40,209 nucleotides of DNA, taken from NCBI RefSeq assembly GCF_900112665.1, contig NZ_FOMN01000008.1, positions 26,656-66,864 on the forward strand. Direction: 5' to 3'. The notes beneath the pieces are model-generated. The model was given only the letters and a program-made list of their open reading frames with translations. It was not told the origin of the DNA and did no database searches. This document shows positions 7,495 to 15,711 of the stretch, piece after piece. Both the position numbers and the translations under genes were made by a program. The first letter of the stretch is position 1; each line of letters begins with the position of its first letter. This DNA comes from Lactobacillus bombicola. Its GTDB lineage: Bacteria; Bacillota; Bacilli; Lactobacillales; Lactobacillaceae.

Positions 7495-10041
7495 CTATTT
7501 AATATATTGCTTTAACAAATCATATAATAAAGAAATTTCATAATTTGAAATTGTGACGTTATATTTTAACTCAACTGGTTGGAAAATGTTACGCGTTATT
7601 TTAAAGAAAGCTTTTTCTTTTTCAGATTTAGGCTGAACCTCAATTACATTATTTCGCATGACAGCTCGTTCAATCATCAGGGCAACATGCATATAAAGAT
7701 TCAATTTAATTTTGCCGTCTAATTTCAAATTATAGAAATCTTCATATTTTTTATTAATTTCTTCAACCTCTTTTATTACTACACTTGGATTCAAGAAATT
7801 TAAGCGTTCAGCAATTCCTTCCTTAGAAAAGAAACACAATAATTGATTATTTAAATCTGTTAATTGTTGTTGGTTTAAATATGGTTGCAACCAAAGTTTT
7901 AATTTTTTTTCACCACTAATTGCTAAAATATCGTATAAGTTCATATATTTAAACTTGATTTTTTCTGTTATATCAAAAGTGGTTAACAAAAATAATGTTT
8001 GCTCAAAATAAGCCCACTGCTTAGTAACAATTTTTTCCTTCAAGTCATTGTACCCTAAAGGAATTATTTTTATATCCGCTGGCAAATATTGTCGCAGAAT
8101 TTCACTTATTTGTTCAGCAACTTTTAAACCAGAAATACAAGATACCAGAATATTTTTTGTTTTGGAAAAACCATTATAGTACTTTACATTTATTTGATAT
8201 TCCCGCTCAGCATTACTGGCAATTCTAGTAAAATCTAAATTTCGTTTTATTTTAGAAGCTAAATCTAATGCGGTTACAGTTGTTAAGTTATTAACTACCA
8301 GTAAATCACAATTTAAATTCGAACCAACTTCACTATATAACTTATTTAAAGAGCCCATATCGACCATTAAGACCAGGCCATTTATCGCATTATAATTTAA
8401 AATCAAGTTATTAATCGCATTAATCATGGCAGTTGTATCAGCATCAATTGCAACATCAATTGCATCGAAAATATAGTTACCACAAAGCGAATTAACAACT
8501 GCCTGAATACTGGTAGCTGTATTTTCACCATGACCAACTAATAGACCATGTAATTTAACATTTTCATCGATATATTCGCTTAATAGAATAGCAAATATAT
8601 ATGCTATTCCTTGATGACTATCCTTATCTAAGATTGGTAATTTGCTATAAAAACTTCGAGCCACATGATATGCTCGTGGTAGTTTTTTGAGAACAACTGC
8701 TCTTAATTTCTCAATATCACAATCTGGTTTAAAATGATGCTCATATAAATAGTAAATTGTTGATTCTAAATATGCAGCCTTAGCCAGCCCATATTTCTTT
8801 TCAATTATTTCAGCAAATAGTTGTTTATGCTGCACACGTAATCCTGACGCTTGGGAACTTGTTTTATTTAGCTTGTTTATTGCTTCGATTCTTAAACGGC
8901 AATTACTTAAAGTGGTATCTGAAAATGCATTAATTAACTTTTTTAGTTCTTGAGAAATATTGGTTAATTTTTTATTTAAGCTTTTACTTTCAGAATATTT
9001 AATAACGAGTGCAGGATCAACAACAATTGAACCATAGTTTTTAAATGGTGGTAAATAATCAAGAATAAGGTTTTTTAGCTTTAAATACATTGTATTCGAA
9101 CTAAACCAATCATGATAAGCCGCCGAACATGACGCCCGAACTATATTCTTTATATAGCTAACATTGTCTTTATGATTAATTTGTAATAGTGCTGAAACAA
9201 CCTCTTTATCGACTACTATTTTCTTATTAATTCTCTGTCCTTCATCATAAAAGAGTGATCGCAATATTTCTAAACGCTCATCAATTGGTCTTTTAGCATA
9301 ATCAGGCAAATTAACCTGAACAGGTATTTTTCTTAAAAAAGAATGCAACAATACTCTTTCCGGATCTTTTGTTGTTGCCATTATTAAACGAACATTAGAT
9401 TTAACATGATGAATATTATCGCCTACTTTATAAAATTGGCCTGAATCAATAAAATTCAAAATTTTTTCTTGATTAACATTGCTCAATCGATCAACTTGGT
9501 CTAAAAATAAATAGCCCCCATTTGCCTTTTCAATTAAACCTTTCGCTTGTGTAGCACTTGCCTTAGTAGACCCAAATAATAAAGTAGTAATTTGCTCAGG
9601 ATTACCAGCATAACTAGCACAATTTAGATATAAATATGGCGCATTAGCTTTAATACTTCCTACTTCTTTGGCATATGCGACCAATCTTTCAGCTAAATAA
9701 CTTTTGCCTACGCCAGCATTACCAGTAATTAATACATCTAAGCCATTTGGTGGATAAATTACAGCAGCACACAACTGTTCTACTACTCTTTTTAATGATC
9801 CCTGACTACCGATAACACTGGCAAATGATAAATCAGTTGTTTTATTAATCGAATTTTTGCGCCATTTAACTGGTCGCTCCTTGATTTTTTGTATTCTATT
9901 TTCTTTGGCAAGTTGATTTAGATAATGGCTAACAACAGATCTAGATAAATTTAATTCTGCTGCCAGTTCACTAGTACTAATTACATCATTACCAGGCAAA
10001 TTTTTTATCTTATTTAAAACTCTTTCTTCAGCCCAACTCAT
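7495..10041 (-). CDS. LevR/ManR-like PTS-controlled transcriptional regulator, atypical
   Basis: 848 residues. Order of parts: N-terminal winged HTH (about 1-60); AAA+ ATPase with Walker A GNAGVGKS (107-114) and Walker B LFLDQ (178-182); a middle region resembling a worn PRD1; a PTS EIIA-mannose-like domain with the candidate phosphorylated His504 (LLVGHGENT); an EIIB-Gat-like segment with Cys635; and a C-terminal PRD2 with His785 (MHVALMIERAV). Members of this family activate sigma-54 promoters of mannose-class PTS operons and are controlled by phosphorylation. Two oddities: the GAFTGA loop that contacts sigma-54 reads ASATQA (161-166), and the Walker B Glu is Gln. No PTS genes and no -24/-12 promoter are visible nearby. 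It may act as a sigma-70 regulator or be diverged; its target is unknown. Confidence 0.82.
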   Translation of the reverse strand: MSWAEERVLNKIKNLPGNDVISTSELAAELNLSRSVVSHYLNQLAKENRIQKIKERPVKWRKNSINKTTDLSFASVIGSQGSLKRVVEQLCAAVIYPPNGLDVLITGNAGVGKSYLAERLVAYAKEVGSIKANAPYLYLNCASYAGNPEQITTLLFGSTKASATQAKGLIEKANGGYLFLDQVDRLSNVNQEKILNFIDSGQFYKVGDNIHHVKSNVRLIMATTKDPERVLLHSFLRKIPVQVNLPDYAKRPIDERLEILRSLFYDEGQRINKKIVVDKEVVSALLQINHKDNVSYIKNIVRASCSAAYHDWFSSNTMYLKLKNLILDYLPPFKNYGSIVVDPALVIKYSESKSLNKKLTNISQELKKLINAFSDTTLSNCRLRIEAINKLNKTSSQASGLRVQHKQLFAEIIEKKYGLAKAAYLESTIYYLYEHHFKPDCDIEKLRAVVLKKLPRAYHVARSFYSKLPILDKDSHQGIAYIFAILLSEYIDENVKLHGLLVGHGENTATSIQAVVNSLCGNYIFDAIDVAIDADTTAMINAINNLILNYNAINGLVLMVDMGSLNKLYSEVGSNLNCDLLVVNNLTTVTALDLASKIKRNLDFTRIASNAEREYQINVKYYNGFSKTKNILVSCISGLKVAEQISEILRQYLPADIKIIPLGYNDLKEKIVTKQWAYFEQTLFLLTTFDITEKIKFKYMNLYDILAISGEKKLKLWLQPYLNQQQLTDLNNQLLCFFSKEGIAERLNFLNPSVVIKEVEEINKKYEDFYNLKLDGKIKLNLYMHVALMIERAVMRNNVIEVQPKSEKEKAFFKITRNIFQPVELKYNVTISNYEISLLYDLLKQYIK

Positions 10042-10070
10042 TTATCCATCTCTCCAAAATTGTTCTCTTT

Positions 10071-10096
10071 ATTTATAATTATAGCTAATTATAAAT
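10071..10096. repeat. 11-bp inverted repeat upstream of the LevR-like gene
   Basis: ATTTATAATTA (10071-10081), TAGC, TAATTATAAAT (10086-10096). It lies 30 bases before the start codon of the LevR-like regulator, overlapping its likely promoter (TATAAT-like cores on both strands). It could be an autoregulatory operator, though its pure AT composition makes a chance palindrome possible. Confidence 0.4.
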
Positions 10097-10226
10097 TCAT
10101 TTTCTATACAATTTTGTGTTTACGTCTAGGTTTGTATAATGAAATATGCTATACATGTATCATTTAAATAGTATATTATAATTTGTTTTTTCTTATTATT
10201 TATTGGCCTCAAAATAAAATATTGTC

Positions 10227-10255
10227 TTGACAAGATTTTAAAGTTATTTTATACT
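10227..10255 (+). promoter_or_regulatory. Promoter of the attenuator and ABC transporter operon
   Basis: A near-perfect housekeeping promoter: TTGACA (10227-10232), exactly 17 bases, TATACT (10250-10255). Predicted start is about 10262, giving a leader of nearly 300 bases before the first transporter gene. The strength of the promoter fits control downstream, by attenuation rather than by initiation. Confidence 0.85.
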
Positions 10256-10282
10256 TTTCCTTAAAGTTGGAGGTATTTTTTA

Positions 10283-10348
10283 ATGAAAATTAATTTAAAT
10301 TGTAACTTACAGCTGAATAACCGTTATTACTTTAGCTATTTTAGATAA
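10283..10348 (+). CDS. Aromatic-rich leader peptide of a putative attenuator
   Basis: A 21-codon reading frame with its own GGAGG (10269-10273) nine bases before ATG. It encodes MKINLNCNLQLNNR then YYFSYF then R and a TAA stop. Five of six codons from 10325 to 10342 specify Tyr or Phe, exactly as in leader peptides where ribosome stalling reports low amino acid charge. It begins about 20 bases after the predicted transcription start, and mutually exclusive hairpins start 2 bases after its stop. Nothing else in the region codes. What is seen: the frame, its ribosome site and codon content. Inferred: that it is translated and senses Tyr/Phe supply for the transporter downstream. Confidence 0.72.
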   Translation: MKINLNCNLQLNNRYYFSYFR

Positions 10349-10349
10349 A

Positions 10350-10520
10350 GTTTGAATTCATCTAGATGAATTCAAACACAGTTCTAGTTTGAATTTATCT
10401 ATGATGGCTAAAGCCCTTTTAATTACGGTTAGCCACATAACTTCTGAGTGGTTAACCGCAATTGATTACTTAATAAAAGATAATTAATGTATACCCACTC
10501 AGAATTAGTGGGTATTTTTT
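10350..10520 (+). promoter_or_regulatory. Attenuator: competing RNA hairpins and intrinsic terminator
   Basis: Five competing helices can be drawn. P1: 10350-10363 with 10364-10377, perfect 14-nt arms (GTTTGAATTCATCT and its complement). P2: 10364-10377 with 10387-10400, a near-copy of the first arm with one C-to-T change, so P1 and P2 exclude each other. P3: TGGCTAA (10405-10411) with TTAGCCA (10429-10435). P4: 10426-10436 with 10448-10458, 11 bp, excludes P3. P5, the antiterminator: TTCTGAGTGG (10442-10451) with CCACTCAGAA (10495-10504), excludes P4. Terminator: TACCCACT (10492-10499) with AGTGGGTA (10507-10514) and six Ts, excludes P5. This alternating chain is the design of a ribosome-mediated attenuator. 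The exact logic of P1/P2 to P4/P5 is inferred. Confidence 0.78.
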
Positions 10521-10558
10521 ATTATCTTAATTGTTAATTATTATTCGGAGGAAATCAG

Positions 10559-11524
10559 ATGAAATTTAGAAAAATAGTAATAGGTATTAGTTTAGCTGGA
10601 CTTTTACTCTTAAGTGGATGTAGTAAAAAAGCTCATAATCATTCACAAGTTAAACATGTTGGTGTACTACAAGTGGTGCAACATCCCTCGCTAGATAAAG
10701 CTTACAAAGGTTTCAAAAAAGGACTAAAAGAGGGCGGCTACATCGAGGGTAAAAATCTAAAAATTGATTATCAAAATGCACAAAATAGTCAAGATAATCT
10801 TAAAAGTATGAGTGAAAAATTGATTAACGAAAAATCTGATTTAATTTTAGGAATTGCTACTCCAGCAGCACAAAGTATTGCCAATGCCACTGAAGATATC
10901 CCAACAGTTGTCACTGCAGTAACTGATTTAAAGGCAGCCAAACTAGTTAATTCTAATTCTAAGCCTGGCAGAAATGTTACTGGCACAACTGATATGGTTT
11001 CAATTGACAAACAAATTGAGCTATTACTATCAATTGTGCCTAAAGCTAAAACAATCGGAGTTATGTATAACGCTGGTGAATCAAATTCAAAAATTCAAGC
11101 TGATTTAGCCATTGCTGCCTTAAAGAAGGCTGGGGTTAAAGTTTTAGTTAAAACTGCTAATACTACTAACGATGTCCAACAAGTTACTGAAACATTAGCA
11201 AATAAAGTTCAAGGAATTTATGTCCCAACAGATAATACTTTTGCTTCTGCAGCTTCAATCATTGGTAAAGTAGTAAAAGAAAAAAAGATTCCACTTGTTG
11301 CCGGTTCGACTGATCAAATTAAGCAGGGTGGCTTAGCTTCAATCGGTATTGATTATGAAGAATTAGGTAAGCAAACGGGAAAAATGGCAGCTAAAATTTT
11401 AGATGGCAAAGCCAAGCCAAGTGATATGCCAGTGGAAAAAGCCAATCAATTGAATTTAGTCGTTAATAAAGAGATGGCTAAAGCCTTAGGTATTAATCCT
11501 AAATCTATTAAAGCTCCCAAGTAA
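10559..11524 (+). CDS. ABC transporter substrate-binding lipoprotein, TrpX-type
   Basis: Extracellular solute receptor anchored to the membrane by lipid. The 321-residue protein has a lipoprotein signal peptide with the lipobox LLSGC, Cys21 being the lipidated residue. The rest has the two-lobe pattern of the ABC_sub_bind family (COG2984): GVLQVVQHPSLD at the first strand, DLILGIATPAAQSIAN, and a second lobe with IGVMYN and VPLVAGST-like strands. Members with this gene order in streptococci (TrpXYZ) are linked to aromatic amino acids, usually tryptophan. The Tyr/Phe-rich leader suggests tyrosine or phenylalanine here. GGAGG lies nine bases before the ATG. First gene of a three-gene operon. 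Confidence 0.88.
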   Translation: MKFRKIVIGISLAGLLLLSGCSKKAHNHSQVKHVGVLQVVQHPSLDKAYKGFKKGLKEGGYIEGKNLKIDYQNAQNSQDNLKSMSEKLINEKSDLILGIATPAAQSIANATEDIPTVVTAVTDLKAAKLVNSNSKPGRNVTGTTDMVSIDKQIELLLSIVPKAKTIGVMYNAGESNSKIQADLAIAALKKAGVKVLVKTANTTNDVQQVTETLANKVQGIYVPTDNTFASAASIIGKVVKEKKIPLVAGSTDQIKQGGLASIGIDYEELGKQTGKMAAKILDGKAKPSDMPVEKANQLNLVVNKEMAKALGINPKSIKAPK

Positions 11525-11551
11525 TTAGGAAGGTAACGTGAACGTATAATT

Positions 11552-12454
11552 ATGTTAAATACTTTTTGGGATTTATTTCTCTCATCCACCTCACAAGGTT
11601 TGCTCTGGTCATTAATGGCAGTTGGTGTTTATTTAACTTTTCGAATTTTAGATTTAGCTGATATGACGGCTGAAGGTAGTTTTCCCTTAGGCGGAGCAAT
11701 CGCCACAATGTGTTTAATTAATGGGATTAACCCAATCTTAGCTACAATTACGGCATTTGCTGGTGGGATGATTGCGGGTTTTGTCACAGGATTTTTAAAT
11801 ACTAAATTAAAAATTCCTTCCCTATTAGCAGGGATTATTACCATGACGGGGCTCTATTCTATCACTTCTCGCGTAATGAACAATGCGGCCAACGTATCAC
11901 TTTTAGGTAAAAAGACCCTCTTTACTATCGCCCAGAATTGGGGTCTATCTCGTAATAATGCTGTTATTGTTATGGGGCTAATTATCGCATTAATTATCAT
12001 TAGCCTCTTAATTATTTTTTTTAAAACTGAGATTGGTCTTGCCATGCGAGCCACGGGTGATAACCCTGAAATGAGTGCTGCTAACGGAATTAAAACACAA
12101 AGAATGAAAATTTTAGGTTATATGATTTCCAATGGCTGTATTGCTCTTTCCGGTGCTCTTTTAGCTCAAAATAATGGCTTTGCCGACCTTAATTCAGGTG
12201 TTGGAACAATTGTTATTGGACTTGCTTCAATTATTATTGCTGAAGTTATTTTGCACCACTTGCCACTGGGAAAGCGGCTAATTACATTGGTTTTAGGTGC
12301 CATTATCTACCGCTTCATTTTAGCACTAGTCTTTCAAATGAATGTTGAACCTTCTGATGCCAAACTGGCCTCAGCATTGGTTTTAGTAATTTGCTTAATT
12401 TTGCCTAATTTTCACTTACCACGCAATCTTAAGGGGGAAAAGAAAAATGCCTAA
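11552..12454 (+). CDS. ABC transporter permease, TrpY-type
   Basis: Membrane channel of the uptake system. 300 residues with about eight hydrophobic helices, beginning TSQGLLWSLMAVGVYLTFRILDLADMTAEGSF, which is the conserved N-terminal region of the COG4120 permeases (related to the branched-chain amino acid permease fold). The segment EIGLAMRATGDNPEMSAANGI (near residues 160-180) is the cytoplasmic coupling loop that contacts the ATPase. It lies 27 bases after the binding-protein gene and its 3' end overlaps the ATPase gene by eight bases, consistent with translational coupling in one operon. Confidence 0.88.
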   Translation: MLNTFWDLFLSSTSQGLLWSLMAVGVYLTFRILDLADMTAEGSFPLGGAIATMCLINGINPILATITAFAGGMIAGFVTGFLNTKLKIPSLLAGIITMTGLYSITSRVMNNAANVSLLGKKTLFTIAQNWGLSRNNAVIVMGLIIALIIISLLIIFFKTEIGLAMRATGDNPEMSAANGIKTQRMKILGYMISNGCIALSGALLAQNNGFADLNSGVGTIVIGLASIIIAEVILHHLPLGKRLITLVLGAIIYRFILALVFQMNVEPSDAKLASALVLVICLILPNFHLPRNLKGEKKNA

Positions 12455-13250
12455 AGTATTACAAATTAAGAATCTTCATCAAACTTTTGGTCGCGGCACT
12501 GTAAATGAAAATCCGGTCTTACGTGGTGTTAATCTTGAATTAAATGCTGGTGATTTTGTAACTATCATTGGTAGTAATGGTGCTGGTAAGTCAACTTTAC
12601 TAAACAGTATTGCTGGAACTATACCCGTGCAAAAGGGACAAATTATTCTAAATGACATTGACATCAGTAAGCTAACTGTAACTAAGCGTTCAAAAAATAT
12701 TAGCCGTGTTTTTCAAGATCCCAAAATGGGGACAGCAGTTAGGTTAACAGTTGAAGAAAATCTCGCTTTGGCAATGAAACGGGGAAAACGCCGCGGTTTT
12801 CATAATGGAGTTAACAAGCGGGATCGTGAATTTTTTAAAACACAACTTGCACAACTTAATTTAAACCTTGAAAATCGACTTGGAACTGAAATCGGGTTAC
12901 TTTCTGGGGGACAACGACAAGCCATTACCCTTTTAATGGCTACCCTGCAACGTCCTGATTTGATATTATTAGATGAACATACCGCGGCTCTTGATCCTAA
13001 GACTTCAATTACAGTCATGGAACTTACCAAAAAATTAATTAGCGAACAAAAATTAACTGCCTTTATGGTGACGCATAACATGGAAGATGCTATTCATTAT
13101 GGCAATCGATTAGTCATGCTCCATCAAGGACGCGTAGCTTTAGACTTAGTTGGACCAGAAAAACAAAGTTTGACTGTTTCCAAATTAATGGACCTGTTCC
13201 AAAAGCAAGTTGGCTCTAAACTAGAAGATGATGCAATGTTACTTAGATAA
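12447..13250 (+). CDS. ABC transporter ATP-binding protein, TrpZ-type
   Basis: ATPase that drives the uptake system. 267 residues with Walker A GSNGAGKST (42-50), Q-loop FQDPKMG, signature LLSGGQRQA, Walker B LILLDEHTAALD and switch histidine VTHNMED. All motifs are intact. The family is COG1101. The start overlaps the permease stop and has GGGGGAAAAGAAAA-like purine-rich sequence upstream. The gene is closed by a strong terminator. With the two preceding genes it makes a complete importer for a small solute, most likely an aromatic amino acid by family and by leader peptide content. Confidence 0.9.
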   Translation: MPKVLQIKNLHQTFGRGTVNENPVLRGVNLELNAGDFVTIIGSNGAGKSTLLNSIAGTIPVQKGQIILNDIDISKLTVTKRSKNISRVFQDPKMGTAVRLTVEENLALAMKRGKRRGFHNGVNKRDREFFKTQLAQLNLNLENRLGTEIGLLSGGQRQAITLLMATLQRPDLILLDEHTAALDPKTSITVMELTKKLISEQKLTAFMVTHNMEDAIHYGNRLVMLHQGRVALDLVGPEKQSLTVSKLMDLFQKQVGSKLEDDAMLLR

Positions 13251-13256
13251 AAAATA

Positions 13257-13290
13257 GCTCCTAAAAGTAATACTTTTAGGAGCCATTTTT
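13257..13290. terminator. Terminator of the ABC transporter operon
   Basis: GCTCCTAAAAGT (13257-13268), loop AAT, ACTTTTAGGAGC (13272-13283), then CATTTTTT. A-run on the left side means it may also end the convergent racemase transcript. Confidence 0.9.
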
Positions 13291-13331
13291 TATTGTTAAA
13301 GCTTTTATGGATGCCTTATCTATCTTTTTAA

Positions 13332-14078
13332 TTAATATAAATATTTTTGAATAACCTGTTTAGGATCCTCACCTGAACGAATTTTCAGTTCAAGTTCAAT
13401 TACGACATCGGCCATAATTGATTGCGGATCAATTACCTGATATGGATGATTGGGAGCCTGTTCCTGTGCTAAAGAAAGCTCGGTACAACCCAGTAGTATA
13501 ACATTACAACTATATTCATCATGCATCTTGCGCAAGATGGAATGATACAATTCAGTATCAACTACGCCTTTTTGTTTAATATTAGAATAAATTAGTTTCG
13601 TAACTAGCGGCTGAATTTCAGGGCCACCAAGTTCAGCACTACGATTCACTTTATTTAGCTCATCTACATAAAGGTGGTCATAAATTGATCCTTCAGTTGC
13701 AATGAGTCCAATCTTCTTTTGCTCAGGAAATTTTTCCACAAAATTGTGTACCGCAATTCTCATCATATGTAAAAATGGAATATCAGTTAAATTAGCTAAG
13801 TCATCATAGAAATAATGTGCCGTATTACATGGCATTACGAAAAAATCAGGTTGCAATGTGGCCTGTTGCAAAAAGTCTTCCTGCAAAGCAGTAAAAAAGT
13901 TCGGTTTAGTATGATCCTTAATATAAGTTGTTCGATCAGGGACTTGCGCATCATTAACTAAAATATAATTCAAATAATCCTGATCACAAGTAATTTCCAT
14001 TCGATGATTAATTGAACGGATAAAGCTTTCTGTTGCAATCGTTCCCATTCCACCAATAATGGTAAAAAAATGCTTCAT
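13332..14078 (-). CDS. Aspartate/glutamate racemase family protein (probable aspartate racemase)
   Basis: PLP-independent amino acid racemase that interconverts L and D forms with a two-cysteine, two-base mechanism. 248 residues with both expected cysteines: Cys84 in MPCNTAHYF and Cys198 in LLGCTELSL. The N-terminal IIGGMGTIAT is the family opening. The gene starts 12 bases after murE on the same strand, so the two are probably co-transcribed. Lactobacilli with lysine-type peptidoglycan use D-aspartate as the cross-bridge, and supply of D-Asp is the most sensible role here; glutamate racemase is possible but the length and the YgeA-like features favour aspartate. Confidence 0.82.
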   Translation of the reverse strand: MKHFFTIIGGMGTIATESFIRSINHRMEITCDQDYLNYILVNDAQVPDRTTYIKDHTKPNFFTALQEDFLQQATLQPDFFVMPCNTAHYFYDDLANLTDIPFLHMMRIAVHNFVEKFPEQKKIGLIATEGSIYDHLYVDELNKVNRSAELGGPEIQPLVTKLIYSNIKQKGVVDTELYHSILRKMHDEYSCNVILLGCTELSLAQEQAPNHPYQVIDPQSIMADVVIELELKIRSGEDPKQVIQKYLY

Positions 14079-14089
14079 TTTACTATTCT

Positions 14090-15661
14090 CTAACTATAAA
14101 AGTGACCATTCTGGTCTTCTAATTCATTAATCACTTGCTGAGCAACCGTAATGTCCGATGGATAAGGCGTATTCACACCTCGAATTTTTTGAAAACCATC
14201 TTCTCCTTTACCACAAATTAGCACGACATCACCTTTGTTTGCCATACTAATAGCATCATTGATTGCTTTAAGTCGGTCTAATTCGATTGTTACATCTACT
14301 TTGGTATGATCAATTCCTGCATCAATTTCTTCAGCAATTTCTTTAGGATCCTCAAATCCAGGATCGTCAGTTGTCAAAAATACTTTATCAGCAAACGCAT
14401 TTAAGCTATTACTAAAACCTGGTCGTCTTGATACTCCTTTATCTCCAGGAGCTCCAACTACCACAATAATCTTAGGATTATTAAATTCTCGGCGCATAAA
14501 GCCCATTAAGGCCATCATTGATGCCTCATTATGCGCATAATCAACCACAACCACACCATGACTTGCAGTAATTTCCGTTTGCATTCTTCCCGGAACTGTT
14601 ACAGTACTAATTCCTTTAGCAGCGTCATCATGTGCCATTCCAGCTAATCCCGCACCAATTACAGCTGCTGTCCCATTCGACTCATTAAAATCACCTAACA
14701 TCTTTAACTGATATTCACCAGCAATTGGTAATTCTTTAGCCTTATCACTAACACAAAGTACTTTAAATTTAGTCCGAGCCATATCAATTTCTTCCGAAGA
14801 GTAACGAAAATCAATCGGATGTTTTAATTCTGGATTAGTATATTCTTCATCAGCAAATAAGTAAATACTATCTGGTGCAGTAGTAGTGGTGGCTGCTGCA
14901 TATACTTCATTAAAGTTGTTGGTCTGGGCATTAATAATACATTTACGCGCGTTAACCAATAATTGTAACTTACAGTGTAAATAATCTTCAAAATTAGGAT
15001 GTTCGTTGGGACCAATATGATCTGGTGAAATATTTAAGAAAAAGCCTAAATCATAGGTTAAACCAAAAACCCTATTCTTCTTATAAGCCTGACTAGAAAC
15101 TTCCATAACTAGATGAGTCATCCCATTATCTACTGCTGTGCGCATATCACGGAATAAATCTAAAGACTCTGGAGTTGTTAAGCTTGATTTAAACGTATCA
15201 ACTTTTTTTTGACCCACAACGTTGTTAACAGAAGAAATTAAAGCCGTTTTGCCATCATTAATTTGATCTAGCATCCCTTTTAAAAAGTAGGCAGTAGTAG
15301 TTTTGCCCTTTGTACCAGTTACTGCAACCACATACAAGTCATCTTGCGGAAATCGGAAAAAAGCAGCAGATAATAATGCCATTGCCTTGGAAACATCACG
15401 TACAATTAACGCGTGCATGCCCTTGCCTTCTGGGTAAGGTTGTTCAGCTACATAACAATTAGCCCCATTAGTTTTAGCCATTGATAAATATGTGGGACGA
15501 AAACCTGCCCCCTTACAGAAAAATAAAGTGTCCGTTTTAATGTCACGTGAATCATAGGAAACATATTCCATCTTGGTTCTAACCGTATCTTGAACTGCAC
15601 TTGATTTAAGTAAATGATGTTCTTTTAAAATTAAAATACAGGTATTTAAAGAAATACTCAT
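14090..15661 (-). CDS. murE: UDP-MurNAc-tripeptide synthetase MurE, probably lysine-adding
   Basis: Cytoplasmic Mur ligase that adds the third amino acid to the peptidoglycan stem using ATP. Start at 15661 (MSISLNTCILILKEHH) gives 523 residues with AAGGGG six bases upstream; a longer frame upstream reads through the end of the kinase gene and is rejected. Motifs: P-loop GTKGKTT (116-122), a central SSQAY substrate segment and the C-terminal DDPGFEDP. MurE enzymes that add diaminopimelate carry DNPR at this last position; DDPx points to L-lysine. The predicted residue choice agrees with the neighbouring racemase for a Lys-D-Asp cross-linked wall. Confidence 0.92.
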   Translation of the reverse strand: MSISLNTCILILKEHHLLKSSAVQDTVRTKMEYVSYDSRDIKTDTLFFCKGAGFRPTYLSMAKTNGANCYVAEQPYPEGKGMHALIVRDVSKAMALLSAAFFRFPQDDLYVVAVTGTKGKTTTAYFLKGMLDQINDGKTALISSVNNVVGQKKVDTFKSSLTTPESLDLFRDMRTAVDNGMTHLVMEVSSQAYKKNRVFGLTYDLGFFLNISPDHIGPNEHPNFEDYLHCKLQLLVNARKCIINAQTNNFNEVYAAATTTTAPDSIYLFADEEYTNPELKHPIDFRYSSEEIDMARTKFKVLCVSDKAKELPIAGEYQLKMLGDFNESNGTAAVIGAGLAGMAHDDAAKGISTVTVPGRMQTEITASHGVVVVDYAHNEASMMALMGFMRREFNNPKIIVVVGAPGDKGVSRRPGFSNSLNAFADKVFLTTDDPGFEDPKEIAEEIDAGIDHTKVDVTIELDRLKAINDAISMANKGDVVLICGKGEDGFQKIRGVNTPYPSDITVAQQVINELEDQNGHFYS

Positions 15662-15692
15662 GTTATGCCCCTTCATTTTTGTCTTAGTCAAA

Positions 15693-15701
15693 ATTATAAC
15701 A
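15693..15701 (-). promoter_or_regulatory. Extended -10 promoter before murE
   Basis: On the minus strand TGTTATAAT (an extended -10, TG-N-TATAAT) lies in the 50-base gap between the kinase stop and the murE start. No -35 box is evident. It would let murE and the racemase be transcribed apart from the two-component genes. Confidence 0.45.
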
Positions 15702-15711
15702 CAGCTAACTA

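Noticed and set aside
10042-10226. -24/-12 sigma-54 promoter for a LevR target
   Set aside because: No TGGCAC-N5-TTGCA-like element found in either direction near the regulator.
10442-10465. T-box-like string GAGTGGTTAACCGC in the transporter leader
   Set aside because: It resembles the T-box core TGGNACCGC, but with extra bases, and no stem I with a specifier loop can be found upstream. The same bases are explained by the P4 and P5 helices. The Tyr/Phe leader peptide gives a better explanation.
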